Source: JAXMHQ01 sp046346665 (lineage in GTDB: Bacteria > Verrucomicrobiota > Verrucomicrobiia > Limisphaerales > JAXMHQ01). Taken from it: 64,000 nt of DNA. Under the pieces are notes generated by a model, which saw nothing but the letters and a program-made list of their open reading frames with translations, was not told the DNA's origin and did no database searches. Positions 29,150 through 38,284 of this stretch are shown piece after piece (positions within the stretch are counted from its first letter, which is position 1; each line of letters starts with the position of its first letter). The DNA lies in assembly GCA_046346665.1 (NCBI GenBank), contig JAXMHQ010000003.1, positions 104,830-168,829 of the forward strand, in the 5' to 3' direction. A program made the position numbers and the translations under genes.

Positions 29150-30667
29150 ATGCCGAAGCGCACCGACATTCATTCCGTCCTGATCATCGGCGCCGGCCCT
29201 ATCGTCATTGGGCAGGCGTGTGAGTTCGATTATTCCGGGACACAGGCGTGCAAAGCCCTGCGGGAAGAAGGCTACCGCGTGGTGCTCATCAATTCGAATC
29301 CGGCCACGATCATGACGGATCCCGAATTTGCCGATCGCACGTACATCGAGCCGATCACGCCGGAGACCATCGAGAAAATCATTGTGCGGGAGCTGGACGA
29401 AATGAAGCGCCTGGGGGTGACCAGCCAGGCGGCGCACAAGCTGGTGCTGCTGCCGACGCTGGGCGGGCAGACGGCGCTGAATGCGGCGATGGCGCTCCAC
29501 CGGTCGGGCGTGCTGGACAAGTACGGGATAGAAATGATCGGCGCGAAGGCCGAAGCGATTCACAAGGGCGAGGACAGGCTGGCGTTCAAGGAACTGATGC
29601 TCAAGATCGGCCTGGACGTGCCGGTCTCCGGCGTCGCCCATGACATGGCCGAGGCGCGCACGATCGCGGACAGGATCGGCCGATTCCCCCTCATCATCCG
29701 CCCCGCATTCACGCTCGGCGGCACCGGCGGCGGCATCGCGTACAACCGCGACGAATTCGAAGAACTCGCCAAGCGCGGCATCGATCTCTCCCCCGTCAGC
29801 GAAATCCTCGTCGAGGAATCGCTGCTCGGCTGGAAGGAATTCGAAATGGAAGTGATGCGCGACAAGGCGGATAACTGCGTCATCATCTGTTCCATTGAGA
29901 ATTTTGATCCGATGGGCGTGCACACGGGCGATTCGATCACCGTGGCGCCGATCCAGACGTTGACGGACAAGGAATACCAGATCATGCGCGACGCGAGTTT
30001 CGCGGTGATCCGGGCGGTCGGCGTGGAGACGGGCGGCTCGAACATCCAGTTCGCCGTCAATCCCGACAACGGCCGGATGGTCATCATCGAGATGAATCCC
30101 CGTGTGAGCCGCAGTTCCGCCCTCGCGTCCAAGGCCACGGGTTTTCCCATCGCCAAAATCGCGGCCAAACTTGCCGTCGGCTATCTTCTCGACGAAATCC
30201 GCAACGACATCACGCGCGAAACGCCGGCAAGCTTCGAGCCGACGATCGATTACGTGGTCACCAAGGTGCCGCGGTTTGCGTTCGAAAAATTTCCGCAGGC
30301 CGACCCCACGCTGACCACCCAGATGAAAAGCGTGGGCGAAGCCATGTCCATTGGGCGCACGTTCAAGGAAAGCCTGCAGAAATGCCTGCGTTCGCTGGAA
30401 ATCGGGCGCAGCGGCCTCGGTGGTGACGGCAAACCCTGGCGTATCGGAAACGAAGTGTATGGCGATCGCGACATTCTCCCGCGCGAAGTCATCCGCCGCA
30501 AACTCAGCGTCCCTAATGCGGAGCGGATCTTCTTTATCCGCCACGCGCTCCGCGCCGGGTTCAGCGTGGAGGAGATCTTCAACCTCACGAAGATCGATCG
30601 CTGGTTCCTGGTGCAGATCAAGGAAATCGTCGACTTCGAGGAAGAGCTGGCAGAAGCAAAGAACTGA
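29150..30667 (+). CDS. carB: Carbamoyl-phosphate synthase large chain, N-terminal half only
   Basis: 505 residues covering the carboxyphosphate ATP-grasp domain and the start of the oligomerisation domain. It begins RTDIHSVLIIGAGPIVIGQACEFDYSG, contains RPAFTLGGTGGGIAYN, ENFDPMGVHTGDSITVAP and MNPRVSRSSALASKATGFPIA, and ends KIDRWFLVQIKEIVDFEEEL. Full-length CarB is about 1,070 residues. The stop lies where split CarB proteins such as archaeal CarB1 end. No frame downstream resembles the second half. It is therefore either one half of a split gene pair, with the partner elsewhere, or a truncation. If functional, it phosphorylates bicarbonate for pyrimidine and arginine synthesis; argG is at 52.9 kb. 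Confidence 0.88.
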   Translation: MPKRTDIHSVLIIGAGPIVIGQACEFDYSGTQACKALREEGYRVVLINSNPATIMTDPEFADRTYIEPITPETIEKIIVRELDEMKRLGVTSQAAHKLVLLPTLGGQTALNAAMALHRSGVLDKYGIEMIGAKAEAIHKGEDRLAFKELMLKIGLDVPVSGVAHDMAEARTIADRIGRFPLIIRPAFTLGGTGGGIAYNRDEFEELAKRGIDLSPVSEILVEESLLGWKEFEMEVMRDKADNCVIICSIENFDPMGVHTGDSITVAPIQTLTDKEYQIMRDASFAVIRAVGVETGGSNIQFAVNPDNGRMVIIEMNPRVSRSSALASKATGFPIAKIAAKLAVGYLLDEIRNDITRETPASFEPTIDYVVTKVPRFAFEKFPQADPTLTTQMKSVGEAMSIGRTFKESLQKCLRSLEIGRSGLGGDGKPWRIGNEVYGDRDILPREVIRRKLSVPNAERIFFIRHALRAGFSVEEIFNLTKIDRWFLVQIKEIVDFEEELAEAKN

Positions 30668-30773
30668 GGGAGAATCCGGCAACTTTTTTGGCCTACGGTC
30701 GCCAGGAGCCTGGGACGGCAGATGACTCACCCGCCGTGTTACTAAGGGGCATGAAAACGAAGGACGGCACCCG

Positions 30774-31322
30774 ATGGCAGAACCAGCGTTGATTCCCATG
30801 GAGCGGATCGAAAGAGCGATCCTATCGATCCGGGGGGAGCGTGTACTTTTGGATAACGAACTTGCGGAGCTGTATGGCGTCGAGACCAGGCGGCTGAACG
30901 AGCAGGTGCGGCGCAATCCTGAACGGTTCCCGCCCGATTTCATGTTTCAGTTAACCTGGCCCGAATATGCGAACTTGAGGTCGCATTTTGCGACCTCAAG
31001 TGAATACGGCGGCCGCCGCTACCTGCCTTATGCCTTCACGGAACATGGCGCGCTGATGCTGGCCAACGTGCTTCACAGCGAGCGTGCGTCTCAGACAAGC
31101 GTCCAGGTGGTGCGCGCCTTCGTGCGATGGCGTCAGCTGCTGGCGTCCGATGCTGAGCTGGCCCGCAAACTGACCGCGCTCGAACAGAAATACGACCGGC
31201 AGTTCAAAGTGGTTTTTGATGCCATCCGCCAGTTGATGACCCCGCCGGCGACCAGGCGCGGCGAGATCGGTTTTCATGTTCATCGGGATGCCGGCGGCAA
31301 GCCAAAAGCCGTGAAGCGGTAG
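30774..31322 (+). CDS. ORF6N-domain protein
   Basis: 182 residues. The ORF6N domain occupies ~10-95: IERAILSIRGERVLLDNELAELYGVETRRLNEQVRRN, PPDFMFQLTWPEYANLRSHFATS and LPYAFTEHGALMLANVL. This family is found mainly in phages and mobile accessory DNA and is thought to bind DNA. The C-terminal half is a helical stretch (LARKLTALEQKYDRQFKVVFDAIRQLM) ending in a basic tail. It stands alone next to a truncated carB and a palindromic repeat, which suggests past mobile-element activity. Confidence 0.88.
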   Translation: MAEPALIPMERIERAILSIRGERVLLDNELAELYGVETRRLNEQVRRNPERFPPDFMFQLTWPEYANLRSHFATSSEYGGRRYLPYAFTEHGALMLANVLHSERASQTSVQVVRAFVRWRQLLASDAELARKLTALEQKYDRQFKVVFDAIRQLMTPPATRRGEIGFHVHRDAGGKPKAVKR

Positions 31323-31384
31323 TCTCCCGACTTCCAGATCTACAACCGAATCTTGCATTTTCTGAATTCCGAGTATATTGCGCC

Positions 31385-32659
31385 ATGCTCGCGACGCCGG
31401 AATTGATCCAGGAATCCAGCCAGTTCCATGCCTTGGAACATCTCGAGCCCCTGTGGCGCACCACACCGCTCTACAGATCCTGGCTGCACCTTTACCCCGC
31501 GCCAGCCATCGATCCTCAATCGTTTTCAAAACTGCCCCTGCTCGGGAAAAGCGAGCTGCGGGCCCGGCCCGATTTCATCGGCTCCCGCGATCAACTCGAC
31601 GCGCTCCTTCGACAGGGGCGGATCGAACTGGAACACACCTCCGGCACCTCCAACGACCGGCTTCCCGTGGTCTTCGCCCGCGGCTGGTGGAATCTCCAGG
31701 AGGAACGCGCGCTGCGGTTGAATTCCTTTGTCGCGGGAATCCTGGATGAACCCGGCGAACCCCGGCGGGCCACGTTGACACCGCCCGCCTGCAACGGCCT
31801 CACCTGCCCCACCCCGTGGATTTCGCGCGAACAACGAACCGTCGGCTCAACCCTGTTCGTCAACCTCGCCCGGATTCCCTTCCTGCTCGGCGAATCGGAG
31901 CAGGCCCGCATGGCCGCGGAAATCCAGCAATGGATGCCGCGTTTCCTCGACGTCGACCCCGTCCATGGCGCGTGGTTCGCGCTCTACTGCGAACGACACG
32001 GCATCCGCCTGCCCTCGCTCCGATTCATTGTCTGCAGCTACGAATTCGTCAGCACTGTGCACCGCTCCATTCTCGAGCGCGTGTTCCAGGTGCCGGTCTT
32101 CAATCTCTACGGCTCCACCGAAACCGGCCACCTGCTCATGGAAAACGAACGGGGCGATATGAAACAGAGCGCCGAAACCGCATTCCTCGAAGTGCTCGAA
32201 CCCGACGCCGGAGACATCGGCAGCCTCGTCGTCACGACGCTGAGCAACGAATACATGCCGCTGCTGCGATACGAAATCGGCGACCTGGTCCGGAAGGAAA
32301 TCCAGCCTCTCGCCACCGTTTACACCGTGCACGGCCGCATCCGCGACCTGGTGTCCGCCCCGGACGGCCGCCGCCTAACAACATGGCAGGTCGATCAATG
32401 CTTCGCCGGGCTCCGCGGTTTCGCGCACTATGAATTCCGCCAGAATTCCCGGGCGGACTATTGCCTCCGCTACATTCCCGAAAATCAGCCGCCCACAGCA
32501 GAGACCCTGCAACAGCTTTCATCCCGGTTGCACACCCTTCTCGGCGCCGACTCCGCGATCCGCCTGGAATCCATGTCCACCCTGGTGCCCGCGCCCTCCG
32601 GCAAATTCCGGCTGACCCGCACCGCCGAGATCCCTTCCCCCGCTCTTGCCGCCGTGTGA
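31385..32659 (+). CDS. Phenylacetate-CoA ligase / coenzyme F390 synthetase-like protein
   Basis: 424 residues of the adenylate-forming superfamily. LPLLGKSELRARPDFIG, the phosphate-binding HTSGTSNDRLPVVFARGWW and the nucleotide motif FNLYGSTETGHLLMEN are recognisable, followed by PLLRYEIGDLVRKEI and VHGRIRDLVSAPDGRRL. It should activate a carboxylate as an acyl-AMP; CoA transfer is typical but not certain for this branch. No aromatic degradation or biosynthetic partners are adjacent, so the acid is unknown. Confidence 0.8.
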   Translation: MLATPELIQESSQFHALEHLEPLWRTTPLYRSWLHLYPAPAIDPQSFSKLPLLGKSELRARPDFIGSRDQLDALLRQGRIELEHTSGTSNDRLPVVFARGWWNLQEERALRLNSFVAGILDEPGEPRRATLTPPACNGLTCPTPWISREQRTVGSTLFVNLARIPFLLGESEQARMAAEIQQWMPRFLDVDPVHGAWFALYCERHGIRLPSLRFIVCSYEFVSTVHRSILERVFQVPVFNLYGSTETGHLLMENERGDMKQSAETAFLEVLEPDAGDIGSLVVTTLSNEYMPLLRYEIGDLVRKEIQPLATVYTVHGRIRDLVSAPDGRRLTTWQVDQCFAGLRGFAHYEFRQNSRADYCLRYIPENQPPTAETLQQLSSRLHTLLGADSAIRLESMSTLVPAPSGKFRLTRTAEIPSPALAAV

Positions 32660-32691
32660 CCCACCCGCGCCCCGCAGCGCGCGCCAGCTTC

Positions 32692-32727
32692 CCTCGACCC
32701 TCGACCCTCGACCCTGGACCCTCGACT
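32692..32727. repeat. Tandem CTCGACC-like units
   Basis: About five 7-base units of CTCGACC with one variant. This looks like one arm of the mirror-array repeat class, but no facing arm is present. Confidence 0.55.
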
Positions 32728-32809
32728 GTCGTATTGATGTCATGAGAAATTCCCGGCATTTGCCCTTTTCCAGCCGAATTCCCGCTCCCATCATGTCCAC
32801 CACGGAATT

Positions 32810-35074
32810 ATGATGGAACGACTGACAGGTAACCTCGGGCAATGGGCGACAATCACCAGCCTGCTCCTTTTCGGAACGGCCACGGCGGGTTTCGCAGAAC
32901 CTCCAGGCATCGTGCCGCTGTCGATCGGTCCCGCGTGGCAACGGGCCGACTTCCGCATCGACCACGCCCCGGCCGCGACCAATTGCTTCGATCCCGATGA
33001 AATCCGGATCGATGCCGTCATTCAGTCGCCTTCCGGGAAATCTTCCGTCGTGCCCGCGTTTTGGTACCAGGACTTTTCACGCGGCCTCAGCAACGGGGTG
33101 GAGGTGGTTGCCGCCGTGCATCCGCCCGAATGGCGCGTCCGCTTCACCCCCACCGAGCCCGGCAAATATTCCATGGGACTGCGGGTCACCGTCGCCGGCC
33201 GGGCTGTTCCCGCCTCCGCCCCCGCCGCGTTTGAGGTGGCCGCTTCAACCAACGCACCGCGCGCCGGTTATGTTCGAGTCGGCCCCGACCGCCGCTATTT
33301 CGAGACGGCCGACGGACAGCCGTTGCGATTGATCGGCGAAAATATCTGCTGGTCGGATATCGGCGGCACGCATGACTTCGACCGCTGGATGTCGCGGATG
33401 TCGGCCGCGGGTGAGAATTTCGGCCGAGTCTGGCTTGCCCCGTGGTTTCTCGGGCTGGAGCACAAGCCGGCGACGCTGAATCGGTACGACCTCGCCGCCG
33501 CGTGGCAGTTGGATTACATCTTCGACCTCGCGTCGCGCGAAGGCATCTACCTGCTGCTCTGCCTTGATCACCACGGGATGTACCAGACCGACAACAAGAA
33601 TTGGGGCGGCAGCAATAATTTCTGGAAATCGAATCCCTACAGTTCTATCAACGGCGGACCCTGCGCGCGGCCGAACGATTTCTTCACCGACGCCGCGGCC
33701 CGAAAGATTTACCAGAAACGCCTGCGCTACCTGGTCGCGCGTTACGGCTGGAGCCCGGAGCTGCTGGCGTGGCAGTTCTTCAACGAGATCGACAACGTTT
33801 ACGGTCCGTTGCGGGGCGACGATGTGCTGGCATGGCACCGCGAAATGGGCCAGTGGCTCCGCACAAACGACCCTTACCACCACCTGGTCACCACCAGCCT
33901 CACCGGCGGGAGCGAGCGCCCGGAAATCTGGTCGCTGCCCGAAATGGATTTCTCCATGTATCATTCCTACGGTGAACCCGCGCCCGGCAGCGGCGCCGCG
34001 CGGCTCGGCCGCGATTTCGTCAGCCATTACGGCAAACCCGCCATGATCGGCGAATTCGGAATCGATGCGCGCTCGTGGAACATCGCCAGCGACCCCCACC
34101 TCCGCGGCTTCCGCCAGGCGCTCTGGGGCGGCGCCCTCGGCGGCTCCGTCGGCACCGCGATGTCCTGGTGGTGGCAGAACATGGATTCCGACGATGTTTA
34201 CCCGCTGTTCGCCGCGATGCATCGCATCCTCCAGACCGCCGGCTGGAACCAGGGCGCCTGGACGCCGGCCGATTTCGAAACGCCCGGTAACATGCCCGTG
34301 ACGCTCGACGCCACCGCGGCTGCCGGCGATCCGTTCCAGGCCCTATTGCCGCTCAACGCGAGCTGGCGCCTGATCGAAAAACTCCCGAACCGCGTCGCCC
34401 TCGCCAGCCCCATCGTCTCGGAACGCGCCTCGGAATTCCTCTCGGGCTATCTCCTCGGCAATTCCCATCCCGAAATGCGCAAGCCGTTGGAAATCCAGGC
34501 CTGCTTCGGCGATAAAGCCACGCTCGCCGTCCACATCGGCTCCATTGCCTCCAATGTCGACATCGCCATCCGCGTCGACGGCAAGCGGCTCATGCACAAA
34601 AGCTGGCCCACCTCGCCCGGCGTCAGCGGCGCCCGTCCAAAAATCATCGACGAAGATGTGACCGCGGAGATCCCGGCCGGAGTGCACCGGGTTTCGATTC
34701 TCAACGAAGGCGACGACTGGGCGCTGGCCAGCCGGGTCCGGATCGATTCGGCGCGGGAAATTCCGTTCGCCGGCGACTGGCAATTTGCGCCCGAACAGTT
34801 CGGGCTCCGGGGAACCAACACGGCGGTTGTGTATTTGTATTCGCCCTGGATCGTGTTTCCGGCCGGGGCCCTCCGATTCAATCCTCCCGTCCAAACCGGC
34901 CAATCCATCACGCTGCTCCACTGGCCCGCCGGCGCGTATGAGGTTCGCTGGTTCGATCCTTCCTCCGCAACGGCGATGGGAACCGCCCGGGCCGAAAGCC
35001 GGGATGGCAAGCTGAGGCTGCCACTGCCCGCCTATCGCGAAGACCTGGCGGGAATGGTCGTTCCCGCCCCGTAA
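32810..35074 (+). CDS. Secreted DUF5060 / glycoside hydrolase (clan GH-A-like)
   Basis: 754 residues with a signal peptide ending near FAEP. An N-terminal DUF5060-type beta domain (~35-145) is followed by a TIM-barrel (~150-480): LRLIGENICWSD, REGIYLLLCLDHHGMY, the putative acid/base Glu326 in WQFFNEIDNVYG and the putative nucleophile Glu415 in MIGEFGID. C-terminal beta domains follow (~500-754). The arrangement fits a retaining glycosidase of GH5-like type acting outside the cell on plant or algal polysaccharide. The exact family and substrate are not determined. Confidence 0.82.
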   Translation: MMERLTGNLGQWATITSLLLFGTATAGFAEPPGIVPLSIGPAWQRADFRIDHAPAATNCFDPDEIRIDAVIQSPSGKSSVVPAFWYQDFSRGLSNGVEVVAAVHPPEWRVRFTPTEPGKYSMGLRVTVAGRAVPASAPAAFEVAASTNAPRAGYVRVGPDRRYFETADGQPLRLIGENICWSDIGGTHDFDRWMSRMSAAGENFGRVWLAPWFLGLEHKPATLNRYDLAAAWQLDYIFDLASREGIYLLLCLDHHGMYQTDNKNWGGSNNFWKSNPYSSINGGPCARPNDFFTDAAARKIYQKRLRYLVARYGWSPELLAWQFFNEIDNVYGPLRGDDVLAWHREMGQWLRTNDPYHHLVTTSLTGGSERPEIWSLPEMDFSMYHSYGEPAPGSGAARLGRDFVSHYGKPAMIGEFGIDARSWNIASDPHLRGFRQALWGGALGGSVGTAMSWWWQNMDSDDVYPLFAAMHRILQTAGWNQGAWTPADFETPGNMPVTLDATAAAGDPFQALLPLNASWRLIEKLPNRVALASPIVSERASEFLSGYLLGNSHPEMRKPLEIQACFGDKATLAVHIGSIASNVDIAIRVDGKRLMHKSWPTSPGVSGARPKIIDEDVTAEIPAGVHRVSILNEGDDWALASRVRIDSAREIPFAGDWQFAPEQFGLRGTNTAVVYLYSPWIVFPAGALRFNPPVQTGQSITLLHWPAGAYEVRWFDPSSATAMGTARAESRDGKLRLPLPAYREDLAGMVVPAP

Positions 35075-35083
35075 CGCGCCGCT

Positions 35084-35983
35084 CTAAAGGTAGAGGTAAA
35101 CGTAGACCGCAAAAATCACGGCGGCGAGACCCGCCGCCGCGGCAAGTGTCCACAATAGGTTCCGTTGCCGCGCCGCCATCGCAAAAGTCGACACAATGAC
35201 GGCGGCCTGCGCGGCGAGCATGCCGTAGAAAAATTTTCCGCTGCGCTGGTGATGGCGCTCCGCCGAGTGATTTCCCTGCCGCACCTGCAATTCGTAGATG
35301 CTCGCGACCTGCTGGTTCAACCGGGCCTCGGCGTCGTAGCGGGCCGCCATGTAGCGCAGCCGCGCCGCGGTAAAATTGCGCGGCAACTCGTCCGACGACG
35401 GTGCGGAGGCGAGTTGCTTCTCGATCCGGTCAAAAACCTGGTTCACCGGCTTGAACGCGGCGTCCGTTGCGGCAACCCGAGCCTTGGATTCCGCCAGTGC
35501 CTTGTCCAGTTCCGCAGCCTTCACCGGAGCCAGCGCCACCGTGATCTCCGATTCAGGCTTCTCTGTTTCCAGTGCGTCCAGCGCCGCCTTCACTTTCTCG
35601 GACAGGACCGCGGCCGGAGGCAAGGCCGGCAGTTCGCCCGTCAGCAATGCCGCCCGGCTCGCCGCATCCAGCTCCCCGAAAGTGCCCAGTGCCGCCGCGT
35701 CGAGCGGCCGCACCGCCACCGTGCTCCGCAGCAGTTCGAGCGAATTGTGCTGCAACGCCCCGCGCAGTTTCTTTGATTGAAAATAGCCCCACTGGTCGCC
35801 CGCCTTGGATTGCAATTGCGCGGCCAGGGAGCGGTCATACTGCGCCCGCGTCATCTCGCTCGAAGCCAGCCCCGCCAGCAGCGTCGCCACCACGGTCATG
35901 ACCACCGGAGTCGACATCAGGATCTTGCCGTACGTCGTTTGCGGCAGGTCTTTCTTGAGTTCTTCAGGCAATTGCGTCTTCAT
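35084..35983 (-). CDS. DUF4337-like membrane protein
   Basis: 299 residues. A transmembrane helix near 25-45 (STPVVMTVVATLLAGLAS) leads into DUF4337-like DQWGYFQSKKLRGALQHNSLELL, a long helical middle and two C-terminal hydrophobic helices (FYGMLAAQAAVIVSTFAMA and LLWTLAAAAGLAAVIFAVYV). ATG at 35983 begins MKTQLPEELKKD; the longer frame upstream is antisense to the next gene region. The function is unknown. It is convergent with the DUF5060 gene, leaving only nine bases between stops. Confidence 0.75.
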   Translation of the reverse strand: MKTQLPEELKKDLPQTTYGKILMSTPVVMTVVATLLAGLASSEMTRAQYDRSLAAQLQSKAGDQWGYFQSKKLRGALQHNSLELLRSTVAVRPLDAAALGTFGELDAASRAALLTGELPALPPAAVLSEKVKAALDALETEKPESEITVALAPVKAAELDKALAESKARVAATDAAFKPVNQVFDRIEKQLASAPSSDELPRNFTAARLRYMAARYDAEARLNQQVASIYELQVRQGNHSAERHHQRSGKFFYGMLAAQAAVIVSTFAMAARQRNLLWTLAAAAGLAAVIFAVYVYLYL

Positions 35984-36068
35984 GGTTCGAACCGCGGGGT
36001 TGGCCCGGGTATGCGGCGCCACATTAATGCGCCCCCGCCCAAACCTCCAGAACGAACCGCAACCTGCC

Positions 36069-36695
36069 ATGACCCATAAACTCCTCCACACGCTCGCCGC
36101 CGCCGCTTGCTCCGCCACCCTGGCCCTCGCGGCCGATCCTGGTTTCACCCCGATCTTTGACGGCCAAACCATGGCCGGCTGGAAACCCGCGAACGAAAAT
36201 ACCAATACCTGGAAAATCGAAGATGGCGCGCTCGTCACCCGCGGCAACCGCTGCCATCTGTATTATGTCGGGGACGACAAGCCGTTCAAAAACTTCGAAC
36301 TGAAGGCGGAAGTCATGACCGAGCCGCACTCCAACGGCGGCATTTATTTCCACACCCGCTACCAGGACACCGGCTGGCCGAAATACGGATTCGAATGCCA
36401 GGTCAACGTCAGCCACAGCGATTGGAAAAAGACCGGCAGTCTTTACGACGTCGTTAATCTCGGCAACACACCGGCCAAAGACAACGAATGGTGGATCCAG
36501 GACATCCTCGTCCAGGGAAACAAGGTCACTGTGAAAATCAACGATGTCGTGGTCCTGGAATACACCGAACCGCCCGGGGCACAGCCCGGCAAGGATTTCA
36601 CCCGCAAACTCGATTCCGGAACCTTCGCCCTCCAGGCCCACGACCCCAAAAGCGTCGTCCGCTACCGCAACATCCAGGTCAAACGCCTCGATTGA
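36069..36695 (+). CDS. Secreted 3-keto-disaccharide hydrolase domain (DUF1080) protein
   Basis: 208 residues with a signal peptide (MTHKLLHTLAAAACSATLALA). It carries FTPIFDGQTMAGWK, the usual DUF1080 opening, followed by HSNGGIYFHTRYQDTGWPKYGFECQVN, SLYDVVNLG and RYRNIQVKRLD. The fold is a concanavalin-like jelly roll. Some members hydrolyse 3-keto-glycosides; others bind carbohydrate. Such proteins are expanded in Verrucomicrobia and Planctomycetes. The nearby Gfo/Idh/MocA protein at 27.5 kb could supply the oxidative partner, but they are not in one operon. Confidence 0.9.
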   Translation: MTHKLLHTLAAAACSATLALAADPGFTPIFDGQTMAGWKPANENTNTWKIEDGALVTRGNRCHLYYVGDDKPFKNFELKAEVMTEPHSNGGIYFHTRYQDTGWPKYGFECQVNVSHSDWKKTGSLYDVVNLGNTPAKDNEWWIQDILVQGNKVTVKINDVVVLEYTEPPGAQPGKDFTRKLDSGTFALQAHDPKSVVRYRNIQVKRLD

Positions 36696-36716
36696 TCCCC
36701 GCCACCGGCCGCCGCC

Positions 36717-38066
36717 TCAGGGGGCCGTCAGCGTGCGGTAATACCTCTGAACGGAGGTCACAGGGTTCGTGTCCTGCACCGTGAGTACAAGGTTCGTGGC
36801 CAGGACGGCCCCGAGCGACTGCCAGTGGTGCAGGTTGGTCGAGGCTTCGACTTCATAGAGGCGGTCGAATTGCCCCTCGAGAAGGAACTTGAAGTCCGCC
36901 GCGCCGGACTGGCTGGAGGGCTTGAGGGTCGCCGGGGCCGGTGCGCCGAGGGGCACGAATTGAAAACTGCGGATGATGCATTCCGCTTCCCTGCCGTCGG
37001 CCGGCGCCTGGCCTCCAAACAACCAGAGGTTGATCCTCGCCGTCTCGTCCCCGGTTCGCAACACCTCGGCCGCGTTGGTGAACGCATAGGCCGCAATCAC
37101 ATTGGTCGGGACCGGCCCCCCATCGTAGCTCCCGGACTGGCACTGGAATGCAATCCGGTTGGATTCCCAGGTCCAAAGGTGCGTGGAGTGCTTCAGCGGC
37201 GGCGGCACCCGGTACCTCACCAGGTGGCCCGCAACGTAGTAGGGAGACACCACAAACTGCGAATTGTTCGTGTCCCCGGCCGCGCTCCACCGGGAACACT
37301 CGATGTCGATCTGCCGGTTTTCCCAGGCCGGATCATCGCTCCAGGTGAACAAGCCCAGCACCACGTTGGGATCCAGGCCGTCCACCGCGGTCTCCACCTC
37401 AAACCGGTAACTCCCGTAACCGAACGTCCGCCCGGTCGCCACCTCGGCGCATTGCCACTGGTTGGACCGGTTCGAAATGCGCAGGTGCAAACGCCCCTCC
37501 GCGTCCGTCCATACGTTGCTGAAACTGCTGGAAAAATAGTTCGGACCCGGACCTGCCAGCGTCGAATAATCCTTCACCCACCAGTCGTAGCCGGAGAATC
37601 GGATCCAGCGGACACCGGGGACGGGGCGCAGGACCACCGCGCTCGCCAGGGCTTGAGAATACAGGTTGGTCGACAGGTTCGCGTCCCCAAGAACGCAGGT
37701 CTGGCTCCAGGTTGCAGGGACCAGAAAGGCGGCAATCCTCGCGGCGTTCGTGTCCGACCCGCCGGTGGTGATGCTTGCGCTCCAGCTGCCGTCAGGCCGG
37801 ATCGACGTGAGGGACTGGGCGCAAGTGGGCTTTGTCCACCACCCCCAGGGCGGCACTTCGATGAACACCGCGACTGCGCAGGCGGCCGGGTTCACGCCTG
37901 CAACCTCGCCCGCCAGCAGGTCGGTGCTGCCATAGGCCGGAAGGTTGGTGATCACGATCGACGGGCTCGCGCCGGGAGCGGGTGGGCCGGCAACCACGAA
38001 CAGCGCCACAGCAGCGGCCCGGACAAAACACGCAATTCGCAATCGACCTGCCACGGTCGCCAGCAT
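36717..38066 (-). CDS. Secreted GH16-like protein with substituted nucleophile
   Basis: 449 residues with an N-terminal hydrophobic signal region. A beta domain (~30-150) precedes a GH16-like jelly roll (~155-365): IRFSGYDWWVKD, FGYGSYRFEVETAVDGLDPNVVLGLFTW and the active-site strand NRQIDIECSRW. The normal GH16 signature is ExDxE or ExDxxE; here the first Glu is Gln252, while Asp254 and Glu256 remain. The C-terminus (FDRLYEVEASTNLHHWQSLG) is a common verrucomicrobial tail domain. It is probably an inactive, glycan-binding or altered enzyme, unless another residue substitutes. It converges with the DUF1080 gene. Confidence 0.75.
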   Translation of the reverse strand: MLATVAGRLRIACFVRAAAVALFVVAGPPAPGASPSIVITNLPAYGSTDLLAGEVAGVNPAACAVAVFIEVPPWGWWTKPTCAQSLTSIRPDGSWSASITTGGSDTNAARIAAFLVPATWSQTCVLGDANLSTNLYSQALASAVVLRPVPGVRWIRFSGYDWWVKDYSTLAGPGPNYFSSSFSNVWTDAEGRLHLRISNRSNQWQCAEVATGRTFGYGSYRFEVETAVDGLDPNVVLGLFTWSDDPAWENRQIDIECSRWSAAGDTNNSQFVVSPYYVAGHLVRYRVPPPLKHSTHLWTWESNRIAFQCQSGSYDGGPVPTNVIAAYAFTNAAEVLRTGDETARINLWLFGGQAPADGREAECIIRSFQFVPLGAPAPATLKPSSQSGAADFKFLLEGQFDRLYEVEASTNLHHWQSLGAVLATNLVLTVQDTNPVTSVQRYYRTLTAP

Positions 38067-38284
38067 AAAGCGTGTCCCGCGGAGCGCAAGCGCGCCGATC
38101 TCATCCGGGTGCGATTTGAAGTGAGTGTCAGGAGCGCGGCGGCGTCCAATCGGTCAGCCGCTGACACGTTGGCAAGCAAGCCGCTCCCACAACTCGAAAC
38201 GCCTGATCATCGCCGAGGCTGATCCCGCTCCGGGTTGTCCCTTTGAATGGAATCGTGCCCCCTCTCACCGCATCCAAATCCTTG

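Noticed and set aside
30668..30773. Search for the missing second half of carB downstream
   Set aside because: No frame resembles the rest of the oligomerisation domain or the carbamate ATP-grasp domain; the next gene is an ORF6N protein.
38067..38284. Possible small gene between the GH16-like and zinc-ribbon genes
   Set aside because: The gap carries only fragments of the GGAGCGCGGC repeat family; no frame has a plausible start and composition.
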